A stretch of DNA of 64,000 nucleotides from Budorcas taxicolor (lineage: Eukaryota; Chordata; Mammalia; Artiodactyla; Bovidae): NCBI RefSeq assembly GCF_023091745.1, contig NC_068930.1, positions 6,904,262 to 6,968,261 on the forward strand, given 5' to 3'. Shown piece after piece: positions 1 through 12,060 of this stretch. The position numbers and the translations under genes are program-made. Below the pieces are notes generated by a model. It saw only the letters and a program-made list of their open reading frames with translations. It searched no databases and was not told the DNA's origin. Numbering within the stretch: position 1 is the first letter of the stretch; every line of letters starts with the position of its first letter.

Positions 1-50
1 GAACTGACTCAAATTTGTTCCTTTTTATGGCTGAGTAATCTTTCATGTTT
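1..50 (-). mobile_element. Sliver of L1 ORF2 3' region
   Basis: The stretch around 14-40 matches the antisense of the L1 ORF2 C-terminal region (tttatggctgagtaat), which recurs in better-preserved L1 copies here, for example near 21,515 and 33,560. Only a few dozen bases are visible because the window begins here. Confidence 0.35.
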
Positions 51-2103
51 TTAATGGGAACTTACAAGCTTGCTTAGCATAACATAAATGAGGCAGGGAA
101 AAATAAAAGACAGTTTTCATTACTAAAATAGCACTTGTAGGCAAGCAAGCTAACCCCCATCAACAAAGGCCAAGATCATTTTTTTTTTTTACTTTTATTC
201 ACAACAGAAGCTACGTAAAAATTTTAGTCATCTGAGCTGATTGATGGCAAAATTTGATTACTGAAGAAAAGACCTATTGATTATTTTTGAAAGAAAGTTT
301 TGACACTTCCAAATGCTTTCAGTTAAATGCAAAAGGAGACAAGCATGGCCTCAGCAAGGGTGAGTCTCCCCAAAACACATATCAGAGTCTAGCTACGGAT
401 GCTTTCCAAATGGCATCACAAGTCTCAGGCTCTGCGTGCAGTGTCATTTCACTGTGTATGTGGAACAAGGGTGCTTTAAAGCTCTGAAAATGTTTTTTTC
501 TAGAGTTTCTACGTTGTATTTATACAACAAGCCTTGCTTTTAAAAACATGGTGTGAAAATGAACTGCTAACCTTTTTCTGTCTATACCATCACGAATCTA
601 CTTAATGATTTGTACATTACACTGTCCACAGGCAAAGAGGATGTGAGATTTCTGAGTCAAGGCTGACTTGGTTTCTGAGCTAGGGGGGCAGTGGACAGAT
701 TAATTAAGCTTCTGTACCTAACTGCATGAGGACTCTGGATCCCAGTAGGACCATGTTTTGTCTAGCCCACCCTGTCTTGCCTCAGCCACTCTGTTGACGC
801 TCCCCTGAAAACCCATGCAAGTATGCCAGTCTCCTGAAAATGCTCATTCTTTCGTGCAAATCCACATGCTGCCCTGTCTTTAAGCCTGTCTGCATCACCC
901 TCAATGTCTCTGGATTCATGCAGTCTTTTGTGTCTCTCTTAGACCTTTCCTTGCAACTTCTAGTTTTTTTTTAGTTTCCCATGCCTGTTTCTCATTCGCT
1001 GTCTCTAGGTAACACAAAATACAGGGAATAACCCTGAATGTCTATGTCTCCAATGCATTGTCAGATGCCTTCTACATCCTTTCAGAACGGGAATCTATGT
1101 CTGTTCTGCCCTGGCACTGCCATATGACATTGGAGTATAATAGAGACTATCTCCATCTTTAACCCAAGGAGGTTTTGTAGTGAGAAAAGTCAGGAGACAC
1201 TTAGAAGACAGGGCCCTAGTACAACAGTAAATGTGAAAGCCCTTTAGATTAGCCTGGGCCTGGGGGTGCCAGAGTCCGGGAGTCTTGAGAAGTTTAAGGT
1301 ATACCGATAATTGCTTATCAGTTAGTCAGGTCATTGTGTCTGTTTTAGATCATGGAAATCAATAATTAGTTAACAAATTGTATACACATGGGCAAAAAAG
1401 CTTTGGCTTTATGGAACAGACACTAAACTAATTACAGCTGAACTAAATAATCAGCTCTGTCCATCACTGGTGAAGTCACAAAGCCTGAGCCACTTCAAGG
1501 GGAGGGCCTTACTCTGAAGAGCTCATTCCTTTGCTTCCTAAGCAAACAGGGTTACCATAGAATTTGATTCTTGTTTTGATGTTGGTGTTTTCTAATTGTC
1601 TGTTTGACTACGCAGCACTTGGGTCTCTTTCACAGCAAAGGGGCTCTCTGAGCAATTCGCAGATGTGCTGCATGTTGAGAACTACTTCAAAGTTATTGCG
1701 TACTTCTTAGGTGCAGGACTGAATGAGAGCAGGACACGCTGTATGAGAAGGCAAGTAAATACTTTATTTCCAGGCTGATTTGATGGTCAGTATCACATGA
1801 TTCTGAGAATCCTGAAGGAGAAGTTGGAGGTGAGTGGGATGCTGCATCTCTCAGTGGTAATTTTGTTTTCTGTAATTTTTTTTTTGCACCAAATGATTTT
1901 TAAACCTCATTTGGTTGTAATAATAATAGATCAATATTAACATAATGTTAATAGATGGGCTCCACTCTATTTAATTGGTGAAAAATATTCCTCATTGTGG
2001 CTCCATGGCCTACTTTTTAACCAGTATGCTCTTGATGGTGTCTCTAGTTTTTCCCTAAACAAATTAGTCGAAAAGAAGTTGCTTTTCTCTAGGTCTATGC
2101 ACT
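51..2103. other. Single-copy sequence, no gene recognised
   Basis: No long frame, splice-flanked exon or familiar repeat is seen in this 2-kb stretch. The 66-codon frame at 287-487 has no recognisable domain. There is a T-run near 180-190. It reads as ordinary intergenic or intronic sequence, possibly with ancient repeats too diverged to name. Confidence 0.55.
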
Positions 2104-2111
2104 TTAATTTG

Positions 2112-2373
2112 TGTGTGTGCATCCAAGCGTGCACGTGCGCTAAGTTGCTTTAGTCATGTCCGACTCTTTGTGATCCTATAGACTGTAACCCACCAGGCTC
2201 CTCTGTCCATGAGATTCTCTAGGCAAGAATATTGGAGTGGGTTGCCATGCCCTCCTCCAGGGGATCTTCAATCAACTCAGGGATTGAACCCGCACTTCCT
2301 GCATTGGCAGGTGGGTTGTTTACTGCTAGAGAACCCTTAGAAGGGTTAGAACCCTTTGAAATCTGGGAAGCCC
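2112..2373 (-). mobile_element. Bov-tA SINE, antisense
   Basis: Read on the minus strand it runs from the tRNA-Glu-like head (gggcttccc relative, ending near 2373) to the BovB-derived tail (gagtcggacatgactaaag relative, near 2150). An 8-bp direct repeat ttaatttg at 2104-2111 and 2374-2381 fits a target-site duplication. Near the head, at 2331-2358, an aaccctt...aagggtt palindrome replaces the normal tRNA-like sequence. Bov-tA is mobilised by BovB proteins through its shared tail. Confidence 0.9.
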
Positions 2374-2381
2374 TTAATTTG

Positions 2382-2871
2382 CATAGTCATTGCCAAAGTT
2401 CACTTGAAAAGAAGCTTAAAATCTTGTCCCAAATTACTACCATCAATACAAGGTTGCTTTCTTCCCCACTTGCAAGCAGTGGATACTATCCATTTAACTT
2501 AAAATCTGCTAATGTAATGATTAATGACAGTTTTTAAAAATTATGTACGATAGGGAGAGATAGAGTGAGGGAGCATTTATGTGTATATATTTGTAAGAGT
2601 AGCACCAAGCCTCAGTTAATTTTAAAATATTAATTTGAATATATAATAGAAATTCTTTGGTTTATTTTTGTGTCTGGCATATTATTTTAACAGTGAAAGG
2701 CCTTCCTATCATGTGTAAACTTTACAACTTACTCTCCTCTTATAAATCTAAAGTTAAAAATTATACTCTTTGAATATATGATGCTTTTGAGATGGAAGAT
2801 AGTGACTCATGCACTGTAGTCACCAACAATAAACATTTTATGGAAGAGCTTAAAACTAACTCTAAATGGTT
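2382..2871. other. AT-rich unique sequence
   Basis: No gene or recognised repeat is visible. Base composition is strongly AT-rich from about 2520 to 2760. Confidence 0.5.
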
Positions 2872-3207
2872 ATTGTTGTTGTTGTTCAGCCACTAAACTG
2901 TGCCCAATTCTTTTGATCCCGTGGACTGTAGCTTGCCAGACTCCTCTGTCCTCCGCTATCCCCTGGAGTTTGTTCAAAGTCATATTCATTGAGTCAGTGA
3001 TGCTATCTAACCATCTCATCCTCCACCACCCCTTCTCCTCCTGCCCTCAATCTTTCCCAGCATGAGGGTCTTTCCCAATGTGTTGATTCTTCACATCAGG
3101 TGGCCAGAGTACTGGAGCTTCAGCTTTAGCATCAGTCCTTCCAGTGAATATTCAGGGTCAATTTCCTTTAGGATTGACTAGTTTGATCTCCTTGCAGTCC
3201 AAAATAG
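2872..3207 (-). mobile_element. BovB (RTE) LINE 3' fragment
   Basis: The antisense of the BovB 3' end is recognisable: a ttgttgttgttcag tail at 2875-2890, then the gtccattgagtcagtgatg-type block and the ttggccaaagtactggag-type block. Homology stops near 3207, where cctcttgcagtcc-type sequence meets unique DNA. It is a 5'-truncated, non-coding copy. Confidence 0.9.
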
Positions 3208-4419
3208 CATCATTCAAACTAACGGCTGATTGTTCTCTCAGTTTTTTCATCCTCTAATTCTTTTAAAATTTTCTTTTACTGTGATCAGAACACTTGACAT
3301 GAGTATAACTTCTTAACAAAATTTTAAGGATGCAATGCAGTTACTGAAAGTTTTGGAATTTTGACAGTTCCCTTTTTTTCCATAAAGATCATGGGAGTGG
3401 GGAGTCAGATAGATGAATGTTTGTGGACCTGTTGATGTGGCCACTCTAGGCCACACTTTATGAAATGCTTCCTGTTGGGGAGTGGAGAGAGCGTGTCCCC
3501 TGTGGTGGGAGGACCCCCCTCCAAAGTGCAGTGGGCTCCTGTTGGGGGTGGGGCAGGGCAGAGCTCCACAGGGCTGGTCAGAAGTCGGCACAGACTGAGG
3601 CCTGGACAGGCATCATAAACGAACTGAGCTCAAGGCCCTGCTTCTTTCTCTGAGAACGTGGGCAGTAATGATGACCCTGTCAGTCTCACCTGGATTTACT
3701 GAAATCAGGAATAATCTGTGTAAAAGCATGTTTCATATTGGAAAGTCCTATACAATGGAAAGGTATTGAAAATGTAGTACATTTTAACTTGAAAAGTGAT
3801 TTAACAAACATTATACTATTATATTAACAGCTTTTTCATATATGCATTCAAGTTTGTGGGCAGATAAATACCTTCTCAATGAACAGTTTATTTAAATCTC
3901 TACTTCCTAAGTAAAGCATGAAAAAAAAATACTGAGGTTTATCTGGATTTGCTGACTTATTTTTTACATATTTAGCATGCAACCTTTGCACAGGGTTCTT
4001 GCTGCTGAGTTGGGACTCTGGTGGCCCCCAGGTCTGTGCTGGGTTCTCAGGGCTGTTCGACCGACATGCTTGTTTCCACACCATCCCTGCAGATTTCTGT
4101 CCAGACCCAGGTATCCAGGACAGATGGAGGCCCTCGGGACCTTCCACCCCTTCAGGAAGCCAGAGCCTCCATTCCCAGAGAGTCCACAGGCCCAGGGAAG
4201 CTAGCAGGTGACTAAGACATTGCCGTGGATGTGCGGCCCAACAGGAGCACCGGGCCCTCCAGGTGCTCCCATGGCAGCTCCAGGCTGTTTGTGGCGGACA
4301 CAGCTTAGGTGACCTTAGACACCTCTCACCCCGAGTGACACAGCTGGAGCCAAACACATCTACACTTGACCCCAGGTGAAGCTGCAGTTCAGTGGAGCAG
4401 AATGGACATCAGGCATGAG
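3208..4419. other. Unique sequence, partly GC-rich; no gene supported
   Basis: GC-rich stretches at about 3470-3660 and 4000-4400 allow several overlapping frames on both strands (up to 169 codons, minus, 3848-4357). None shows a domain, and frames open on both strands at once point to composition rather than coding. An unrecognised old repeat is possible. Confidence 0.5.
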
Positions 4420-4525
4420 ACCTTGCTATGGTGAGAGCTGGACTCTGCAGACTGAGGTCAAGGATACCTGGTCACATCCCAGCCTCAGCACTTCCTGACC
4501 TGGGCCAGAATTCTTTTATTCTGAG
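4420..4525 (+). mobile_element. Probable MIR SINE fragment
   Basis: The order of words matches the MIR core in sense: an actctgcagactgaggtc-like head, then a cacttcctgacctgggccag-like segment equivalent to the 'ctgtgtgacc ttgggcaag' block. It is diverged, so the family call is by eye only. Confidence 0.4.
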
Positions 4526-4529
4526 CTCT

Positions 4530-4840
4530 ATGATGTTTATTTACTCAGTATATATTTACTGGAGACCTAGTTGTACTAAACACCTCCCAGGGGTACTTGG
4601 AACATAGCAGTGAGTAAACAATCTTGTGCTCTGGGATCTTACATTCCAAGGTGTGGGATGAGGCAGTTACAAAGAAAAACAAACATATAATCTGACAAAT
4701 GGTGATAAATTCTATGCAGAAAAGTAAAGCAGGGAAGGGGAATAAGGAGGGCCTGCTGTGTCTCTGTATGTGATTGTGTTTGTGCAAGTGTGCTTATGTG
4801 TGTGCTTGTGAGTGTATGTGTGTGTCTGTGTCTATGAGGG

Positions 4841-4881
<41 letters not shown>

Positions 4882-5100
4882 TGGAGAGACCTGTAGTGGC
4901 TGAGGGGCAGCTGTGTGACTCTGAAAAAAATGGCATTCCAGTGGGGAACAGTTTTCAGAGGCAGAAGAACTCTGTGAAGTTCTATAACAGCAAGGAGACC
5001 CATGCAAGTTGGGGAAAGGGAAAGAGAGCAGGACAGATGTGGTTAGAGGATCCACCCCCATTCTGGGGCCTCCAGGGCCCGGGCAAAGACCTGAGAGAAG
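4530..5100. mobile_element. Ancient mammalian LINE-like repeat split by microsatellite
   Basis: The segment resembles a common mammalian repeat with the block order 'tatttactgag..', 'acatagcagtgagtaaaca', 'tcttacattc', 'aaatggtgataaattctatg', 'gcagggaagggg', and later 'cagcaaggagaccc'. A (GT)n tract divides it. I believe this is the 3' UTR of an old LINE, but the exact family is not certain. Confidence 0.4.
4843..4879. repeat. (GT)n microsatellite
   Basis: About 18 uninterrupted GT units, preceded by imperfect GT-rich sequence from about 4765. In antisense it yields a run of Thr-His codons that creates a long artificial minus-strand frame. Confidence 0.97.
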
Positions 5101-5384
5101 AGACAGTGTGCCCCATCCAGGAGGAAAGATGTCCCATGGGCAGGTGGGTGGTGGAGTCTGCTGAGGGAAGAGATTTTCCCCTGGCCACGTGGGGTGCAGT
5201 GTGCAGGACAGGAGAGGAGCAGACGCTGTATCCTGCAATACAGCATGGAGAGAGAGAGCGGGGCATGTGGTTAAACAGGACTCAGTGGAGAGAGGCCCTG
5301 AATTCCACTTCAGAGGGGGGAAAATGATGTCCAAGTGGGGTCTGAGGCAGTGAAAGCTGATGAACAGACTGAAGGGCTTGTGAG

Positions 5385-5410
5385 GTTGGTGGGGGGCGGG
5401 GGGGGGGGGT
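5385..5410. repeat. G-rich tract
   Basis: A nearly pure guanine run broken by one C and one T, continuing into ggtggtgttggg. Such a tract could form a G-quadruplex or be error-prone in assembly. Confidence 0.8.
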
Positions 5411-5482
5411 GGTGTTGGGAAGGACACAGGCTAATTTACTGTCCTTTTTCCACTTATCTTAAAAAATAATTTGCCAGTATAT

Positions 5483-7488
5483 TTGTTGTTGTTCAATTGC
5501 TTAGTCATGTCCAACTCTATGTGACCCCATGGACTGCAGCACACCAGGCTTCCCTGTCCTTTGCTATCTCCCTGAATTTGCTCTAACTCATGTCCATTGA
5601 ATCGATGATGCCATCCAACCATCTCACCCTTTATTGCTCCCTTCCTCTCCTGCCCTCAGTTTTTCTCAGTATCAGGGTCTTTTCCAATAAGTCAACTCTT
5701 CACATCAGTTGGCCAAAGTATTGGAGCTTCAGCTTCAGTATCAGTCCTTTCAATGAATATTCAAGGTTGATTTCCTTTAAGATTGACTGTTTGGTTTTCT
5801 TACTGTTCAGGGGACCCTCAAGAGTCTTCTCCAACACCATGTTTTGAAAGCATCAGTTCTTCAGTGCTCACCTTTCTTCATGGGCCAACTCTCATGTCCA
5901 TACATGACTACTGGAAAAACAAAAGCTTTGACTAGATGGAGCTTTGTCAACAAAGTGATATCTCTGCTTTTTAATACACGGTCTAGTTTTGCCATAGCTT
6001 TTCATCCAAGGAACAAGCATCTACTAATTTCATGGCTGCCGTCACTGTCCACTTGATTTTGGAGCCCAAGAAAATAAAGTCTGTCACTGTTTCCACTGTT
6101 TCCCCATCTATTTGCCATGAAGTGATGGGACCAGATGCCATGATCTTCGTTTTTGGAATGATAAATTTTAAGCTGACTTTTTCATTCCTCTTTCACCTTC
6201 ATCAAGAGTCTCTTTAGTTCCTCTTTGCTTTCTGCCATAAGGGTTTTATTGATATTTCTCCTGACAATCTTGATTCCAGCTTGTGCTTCATCCAGCCCAG
6301 CATTTCTCATGATGTATTCTGCATATAAGTTAAATAAGCAGGGTGACAATATACAGCCTTGATGTACTCCTTTCCCAATTTTGAACCAGTCCATTGTTCC
6401 ATGTCCAGTTCTAATAGTTTCTTCTTGACCTGCATACAGGTTTCTTAGGAGGCAGGTAAGGTGGTCTAGTATTCCCAACTCTTTAAGAAATTTTCAGTTT
6501 GTTGTAATCCACACAATCAAAGGATTTAGTGTAGTCAATGAAGCAGAAGTAGGTAATTTTCTGGAATTCTCTTGCTTTTTCTGTGATCCACCGGATGTTG
6601 GCAATCTGATCTCTGGTTCCTCTGGATTTTCTAAATTCAGCTTGTATATCTGGAAATTCTTGGTTCATGTACTGTTAAAGCCTAGCTAGGATGATTTTGA
6701 GCATTACCTTGCTAGCATGTAAAATGAGTGCAATTGTGCTGTAGTTTTGAACATTCTTTCTCATTGCCCTTCTTTGGGATTGGAATGAAAACCAACCTTT
6801 TCCAGTCCTGTGGTCACTGCTGAGTTTTCCTAATTCACTGGCATATTGAGAGCAGCACTTTCACAGCATTGTCTTTTAGGATTTGAAATAGCTCAGCTGG
6901 AGTCCCATCACCTCTGCTAGCTTTGTTCATAGTAATGGCTTCCTAAGGTCCACTTGACTTCACACCCCAGGTTTTCTGGCTCTAGGTGAGTGAGCACACC
7001 AATGTGGTCATCTGGATCACTAAGACCTTTTTTTGTGTAGCTCTGTGTGCTCTTAGCATCTCTCCTTAATATCTTCTGCTTCTGTTAGATGCACACTGTT
7101 TCTGTCCTTTATTATGCCCATCTTTGCATGAAATGTTCCCTTGGTATCTCTAATTTTCTTGAAGAGACCTCTAGTATTTCCTATTCTATTGTTTTCCTCT
7201 ATTTCTTTTCCATTGTTCAGCTAAGAAGGCTTTTTTAAAATCTCTCCTTGCTATACTTTGGGACATTGCCTTAAGATGGGTATATCTTTCCTTTTCCCAT
7301 TTGCTTTTTGCCTCTCTTCTTTTCTCAGCTATTTGTTAGACCTCCTCGAACAACCATGTTGCCTTTTCACATTTCCTTTTCTTGGGAATGGTTTTGATCA
7401 CCACCGTCTGTACAGTGTTATGAACATCCATCTATAGTTCTTCAGGTACTGTGTCTATCAAATCTAATCCCTTGTATCTATTTGTCTT
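5483..7488 (-). mobile_element. BovB (RTE) LINE, 2.0-kb 5'-truncated copy
   Basis: The antisense strand reads from the BovB 3' tail (tgttgttgttcaattg) through 3' UTR into the reverse-transcriptase region. Minus-strand frames at 6483-6668 and 6182-6478 carry RT features: a DCVDYNKL block, the LLRNLYAGQEETIRTGHG segment, GVHQGCILSPCLFNLYAEY and the AGLDEAQAGIKI block. The frames are offset and interrupted and the YADD segment is disrupted (NINKTLMAE), so it cannot encode active protein. Homology ends near 7488 where mariner-like sequence begins. Confidence 0.93.
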
Positions 7489-8669
7489 TTTACATTGTAA
7501 AATGTGGTTATGTTATACTTCATTTTAATGAACATTTGTCACTTTATTTTTTTTTCTAATGAATTATTACTTGCTGTTTAATTTATATTTATTTTAGGCT
7601 ATAGAAATGATGTTAGACAAAGGGCAAATACAAGCTATTTTTTAATTCAAGTTCAAACTTGGTTGTAAATAGGGAGACAACTCGCAATGTCAGTAACATA
7701 TTTGCTCCAGGAACTACTAACAAACGTACAGTTCAGTGTGGTTCAAGAAGTTTTGCAAAGGAGAAGAGAGCCTTGAAGATGAGGAGCATAGTGGCTGGCC
7801 ATTAGAAGTTGACAACAACAGTTGAGAGCCATCATCAAAGCTGATCCTCACTACACAAGATGCTGCCAAAGAACTCATTGTCAACCGTTCTACAGTCATT
7901 TGGATGTAAAACAAATTAAAACGATGCAAAAGCTCAATAAAACCTTTAAAAATCATTGTTTTGAAGCGCTATCTTCTCTTATTCTGCACAACACCAAACC
8001 ATTTCTCAATCAAATTGTGAAATCTGACAAAAAAGTGGATTTTATATGACAACCAGCAGTGACTAGATCAGTTGTTGGACTGAGAAGAAGCTCCAAAGCA
8101 CTTCCCAAAGCCAAACTTGCACCAGAAAAAAGTCATGGTTGCTGTTTTGTGGTCTGCTGCCAGTCTGATCCACTACAGATTTCTGAATCCCAGCGAGACC
8201 ATTGTATAAGAAGTATGCTCAGCAAATCGATGAGATGCACTAAAAAGTGCAACGCCTGCAGCCAGCATTGGTCAACAGCATGGGCCCAGTTTTTCTCCAT
8301 GGCAGTGCCCAACCACACATTACACAACCAACACTTCAAAAGTTGAATGAATTGGGCTCCAAAGTTTTGTCTCATCTGCCATATTCACCCGATCTCTCGC
8401 CAGTGGACTACCACTCCCTTCAAGCATCTCAACATCTTTTTGCAGGGAAAACATTTCCACAACCAGCAGGAGGCAGAAAATGCTTTCCAAGAGTTCATCA
8501 AATCCCCAAGCATGGATTTATACACTATAGGAATAAATTAACTTATTTTTCATTGGCAAAAATGTGTTGATTGTAATGGTTCCTAATTTAATTAATACAG
8601 TGTTACAGCCTAGTTATAATGATTTAAAATTCAGAGTCCAAAACCACAGTTACATTTGCACCAAGCTGA
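7489..8669 (+). mobile_element. Decayed mariner (Tc1/mariner) DNA transposon
   Basis: A clear right terminal inverted repeat is visible at about 8636-8669: on the minus strand it reads ttggtgcaaatgtaactgtg, the Hsmar1/cecropia-type mariner end, followed by TA. The interior carries a broken mariner transposase. No matching left terminal repeat is seen next to the BovB edge at 7488, so the left boundary is approximate and that end is probably lost. Confidence 0.85.
7607..8600 (+). pseudogene. Mariner transposase pseudogene
   Basis: The family cuts and pastes DNA between terminal inverted repeats using an N-terminal HTH domain and a C-terminal DDD catalytic domain. Starting at an atgatg at 7607, pieces of the protein appear in shifting frames. 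They include an RAIIKADP helix-turn-helix segment (7822 onward), SSLILHN..PF plus NQIV.SDKK (the region of the first catalytic Asp), a QRLQPALVNSMGPVFLHG segment near 8250, then PTLQKLNELG, PYSPDLSPVDYH (the DLSP.DYH signature with its final Asp) and FIKSPSMDLYTIGIN. At least three frame changes are needed to read through, so no active enzyme is made. The closest relatives I know are Hsmar1 and the transposase half of primate SETMAR. Confidence 0.88.
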
Positions 8670-9126
8670 TAGTTTTTTTCTGAGAAAAAAAGTAGAGGCC
8701 AGTGGGAAGGGAACTTTGAGGGATCAGAGGATAGGGGAGGGGAGGAGCTCACCTAGCATGTCCTCCACCCACTCAGGCCCAGGGAGCTCACTGAGGCCTG
8801 GACCTAATCCTACATTCTCCAAGGAGGCCAGAGAAACTCTGGGGCCCCTCAGCCCATGTTGACTCTAAGCCCCAGGCCCCCAACCTTCCAGGCCCTTTTC
8901 TGGATGCCTGTGTCCTGAGCATAGGCCTAAACCCCCCTCCACCTAAGCCACACCCTCAAGTCTTCTCTGGCTTTTTAAAATCACCATTGTGTTTCTGTTT
9001 TACCTCTCAGTTGTTTCCTCTACCTCTTTATTTTTTCTAATATATCTGTTACTGTTCTGATTTAAAAAAAAATTTTGTTCTGTTATTGTTCTGCTCCTTT
9101 TTTTTCGGAGGTGGGGGGAGTGCTAC
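8670..9126. other. Unique sequence, GC-rich then T-rich
   Basis: GC-rich at about 8700-8980, then pyrimidine-rich up to the L1 edge. No gene or recognised repeat. Confidence 0.5.
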
Positions 9127-10083
9127 AAGGATCATGTTTTACATTTTCTGCCCTTCCATTTAGGTTTTTAATCCATTTTGAATTTATTTTTCGATATGGT
9201 GTTAGAAAGTGTTCTGGTTTTATCCTTTCATGCATAGTTGATGTTTCTCAACAAAACTCGTTGAGGAGACTTTTTCTCCATTGTCTGTTTCTTGCCTTCT
9301 TTGTCAAAGAAAATGTATCCAGCAGTGCATGGATTTATTTCTGGCCTTTCTGTTTTGTTCCCTTGATCTATATTTCTGTTTTTGTGCCAGTACCATACTG
9401 TCTTGATGACTATGGCTTTGTAGTATAGTCTGAAGTCAGGAAGATTAATTCCTCCAGTTCCATTCTTCTTTCTCAAGATTACTTTGCTTGTTTGGGGTCT
9501 TTTGTGTTTCTATACAAATTGTGAAATTATTTGTTCTAGTTCTGTGAAAAATACCTTTGGTAGTTTGATAGGGATTGTGTTGAATATATAGATTGCTTAG
9601 GGTAGTATAGTTATTTTCACAATATTGATTCTTCCCATCCAGGAATATGATAGATCACTCCATCTATCTGTGTCATGTTTGATTTCTTTCATTAGTGTTT
9701 TATAGTTTTCTGTGTACAGATATTTTATTGCTTTAGCTAAATTTATTCCTAAATGTTTTATTCTTTTTGTTGCAATGGAGAATGCAATTGTTTCCTTCAT
9801 TTCTTTCTGTTTTTTCATTGTTAGTTTATAGGAATGCGAGGAATTTCTGTGTATTAATTTTATATCACAACTTTACTGTATTCATTTATTAGCTCTAGTA
9901 ATTTTCTGGTGACATCTTTAGGGTTTCCTATGTAGAGAATCATGTCATCTGCAAACAGTGAGAGCTTTATTTCTTCTTTTCTACTCTGGCTTCCTTTTAT
10001 TTCTTTTTCTTCTCTGATTACTATGGCTAGGACTTCCAAAACTATGTTGAATAGTAGCAGTTAGAGTGAATACCTTTCATGCG

Positions 10084-10215
10084 TTGGAGAAGGAAATGGC
10101 AACCCACTCCAGTGTTCTTGCCTGGGGAATCCCAGAGACGGGGGAGTCTGGTGGGCTGCCATCTATGGGTCACACAGAATCAGACACAGCTGAAGCGACT
10201 TAGCAGCAGCAGCAG
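10084..10215 (+). mobile_element. Short Bov-A type SINE (130-bp monomer)
   Basis: It starts ttggagaaggaaatggcaac and ends gaagcgacttagcagcagc, the compact ruminant SINE lacking the tRNA head. It interrupts L1 ORF2; imperfect direct repeats gagtgaatacc at about 10057 and gagtgagcaccc at about 10216 are consistent with a target duplication. Confidence 0.9.
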
Positions 10216-11554
10216 AGTGAGCACCCTTGTCCTATTTCTGATATTAGAGGAAATGCATTCATTGTTTTGCCATTGATGATGATGTTTACTCTGGTTCTGT
10301 CATATATGACTTTTATTTTGTTGAGGTATGTTCCTTCTATGCCTAGTTTCTGGAGAGTTTTTAATCATAAATGGGTGTTAAATTTTGGTAAATGCTTTCT
10401 CTGCATCTGTTGAAATAATCATATTCTTTTTATCTTTCAGTTTGTTAATATGGTGTATCTCATTGATTGATTTACGTATACTGAGGAATTCTTGCATCCC
10501 AGTGTGAAAGCTCACTTGACAATAATGTATGATGTTTTTAATATGTTGATGGATTCTGTTTGCTAGAATTTTGTTCAGGATTTTGCATCCATGTTCATCA
10601 GTGACATTGGCCTGTAATTTTCTTTTTTTGTGGCATCGTTGTTTTTGGGACCAAGTTGATGGTAGCCTTGTAATGAGTTTGGGAATTTGCCTTCATCTGC
10701 AGTTTTTTTGAAAGAGTTTGAGCAGGATAGGTTTTAGCTGGTTAGAGTAATCTTGGTTATAGGCTCTTCCCTTCTATCACTTTATATCCTGCCATTCCCT
10801 CTGGCCTTCAGAGTTAGTGCTGAAAGATCAGCTGTTATCCTTATGGTGAATCCTCTTGTATGTTATTTGTTGCTTTTCCCTTGCTGCTTTCCATATTTGT
10901 TCTTTGTGTTTAATTTTTATTAGTTTGATTAATATGTGTCTTGGTGTGTTTCTCCTTGGGTTTATCCCGTATCGGATTCTCTGTGGTTCTTGGGTGGCTA
11001 TTTCCTTCCCATCTTAGGGAAAATTTTAACTACTATCTCTTCAGATATTTTCTCGTGTTGTTTCCTTTTGTCTTCTCCCTCTGGGATGCCTCTGATTCGA
11101 ATGTTGGCCACTTAACATTGCCCAGTGGTCTCTCTTAGGCTGTCATCATTTCTTCTTCTTATTTTTTCTTTATTCCAGTTCTGAGTCATTTATTTCCACT
11201 ATTACCTCTCTGGAGAGCAGAGCAGTGTCCATTAGTGAGTTTTGGAGTGTCTGTGGGTTTGGTATGACTTTGGGCAGCTTCTTTACTAATGTGCAGGTTG
11301 CCTGTTTTGCTAAAGAATTGATGTGGACTGTCTTGCATTGCTTGCTGGCTCTTGGGAGGAGCTTGGTCTCAGTGTAGGTATGGAGGCTTTGAGGTGGGCT
11401 GTCATCTATTAATGTTCCCTGGGATCAAGAATTTTCTGATAGTCCAAAATCTGGATTTGAGCCGCCTGCCTCTAGATTTCAGTCCTGACCTCTTACAGTA
11501 GCATCAAGACTTCTCTGCTCACACAGTACAGAAGGCAAATCCCCTAGGTTAATT

Positions 11555-12060
11555 GTGAAACAACTCTCCTCAGCCAGAAACGCCCAAAAAGATTCACAGA
11601 GTTGTATAGAGAAGAGAAGAAGGAAGAAGGAGAAAGAGATGACAGGAGGGGAAAAAGGAGAATCAAGAGAGAAGAGAGCAATCAATTCAATAATCACATC
11701 CCTAAGTAAAATAGATACTAAAAATCAGAGTTTCAAAGATACAAAATGAACAACAAAAGATCAAAAAGCAAAAACCTGGAATAAAAATTAGACTCTCAAA
11801 ATTACAATATTAAAAAAAAAAGAAACAAAAATATGATATTTATTTTAAAAAAAAGGTTTTTTTTAAAGGTAAGAGTAGGCAGCAAGATGAAAAATTAAAG
11901 GAGTAATAAAGAACTATGCTAGTACAGTATGAAGGAATAAAGAAAAACAAAAGGGAAGATAGGAAAAAAAATTAATAAATTTAAATTAAAAAGTAATAAT
12001 ATAAAATTTAAAAAATAATAAAGAGAACTTTTATAGGAGGCAGGAAGTATACATATATGG
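11555..12060. repeat. Purine/A-rich tract within L1 5' UTR
   Basis: About 500 bases rich in A and GA on the plus strand, thus T- and pyrimidine-rich in the L1 sense. Its place between the GC-rich 5' UTR start and ORF1 fits the T-rich part of bovine L1 5' UTRs. Confidence 0.55.

Noticed and set aside
3848..4357. 169-codon minus-strand frame
   Set aside because: GC-rich stretch with three overlapping plus-strand frames; no recognisable motif or gene context.
4639..5427. 262-codon minus-strand frame rich in Thr-His repeats
   Set aside because: It arises from the (GT)n microsatellite and pyrimidine-rich antisense sequence; no domain, and other frames are open at the same place.
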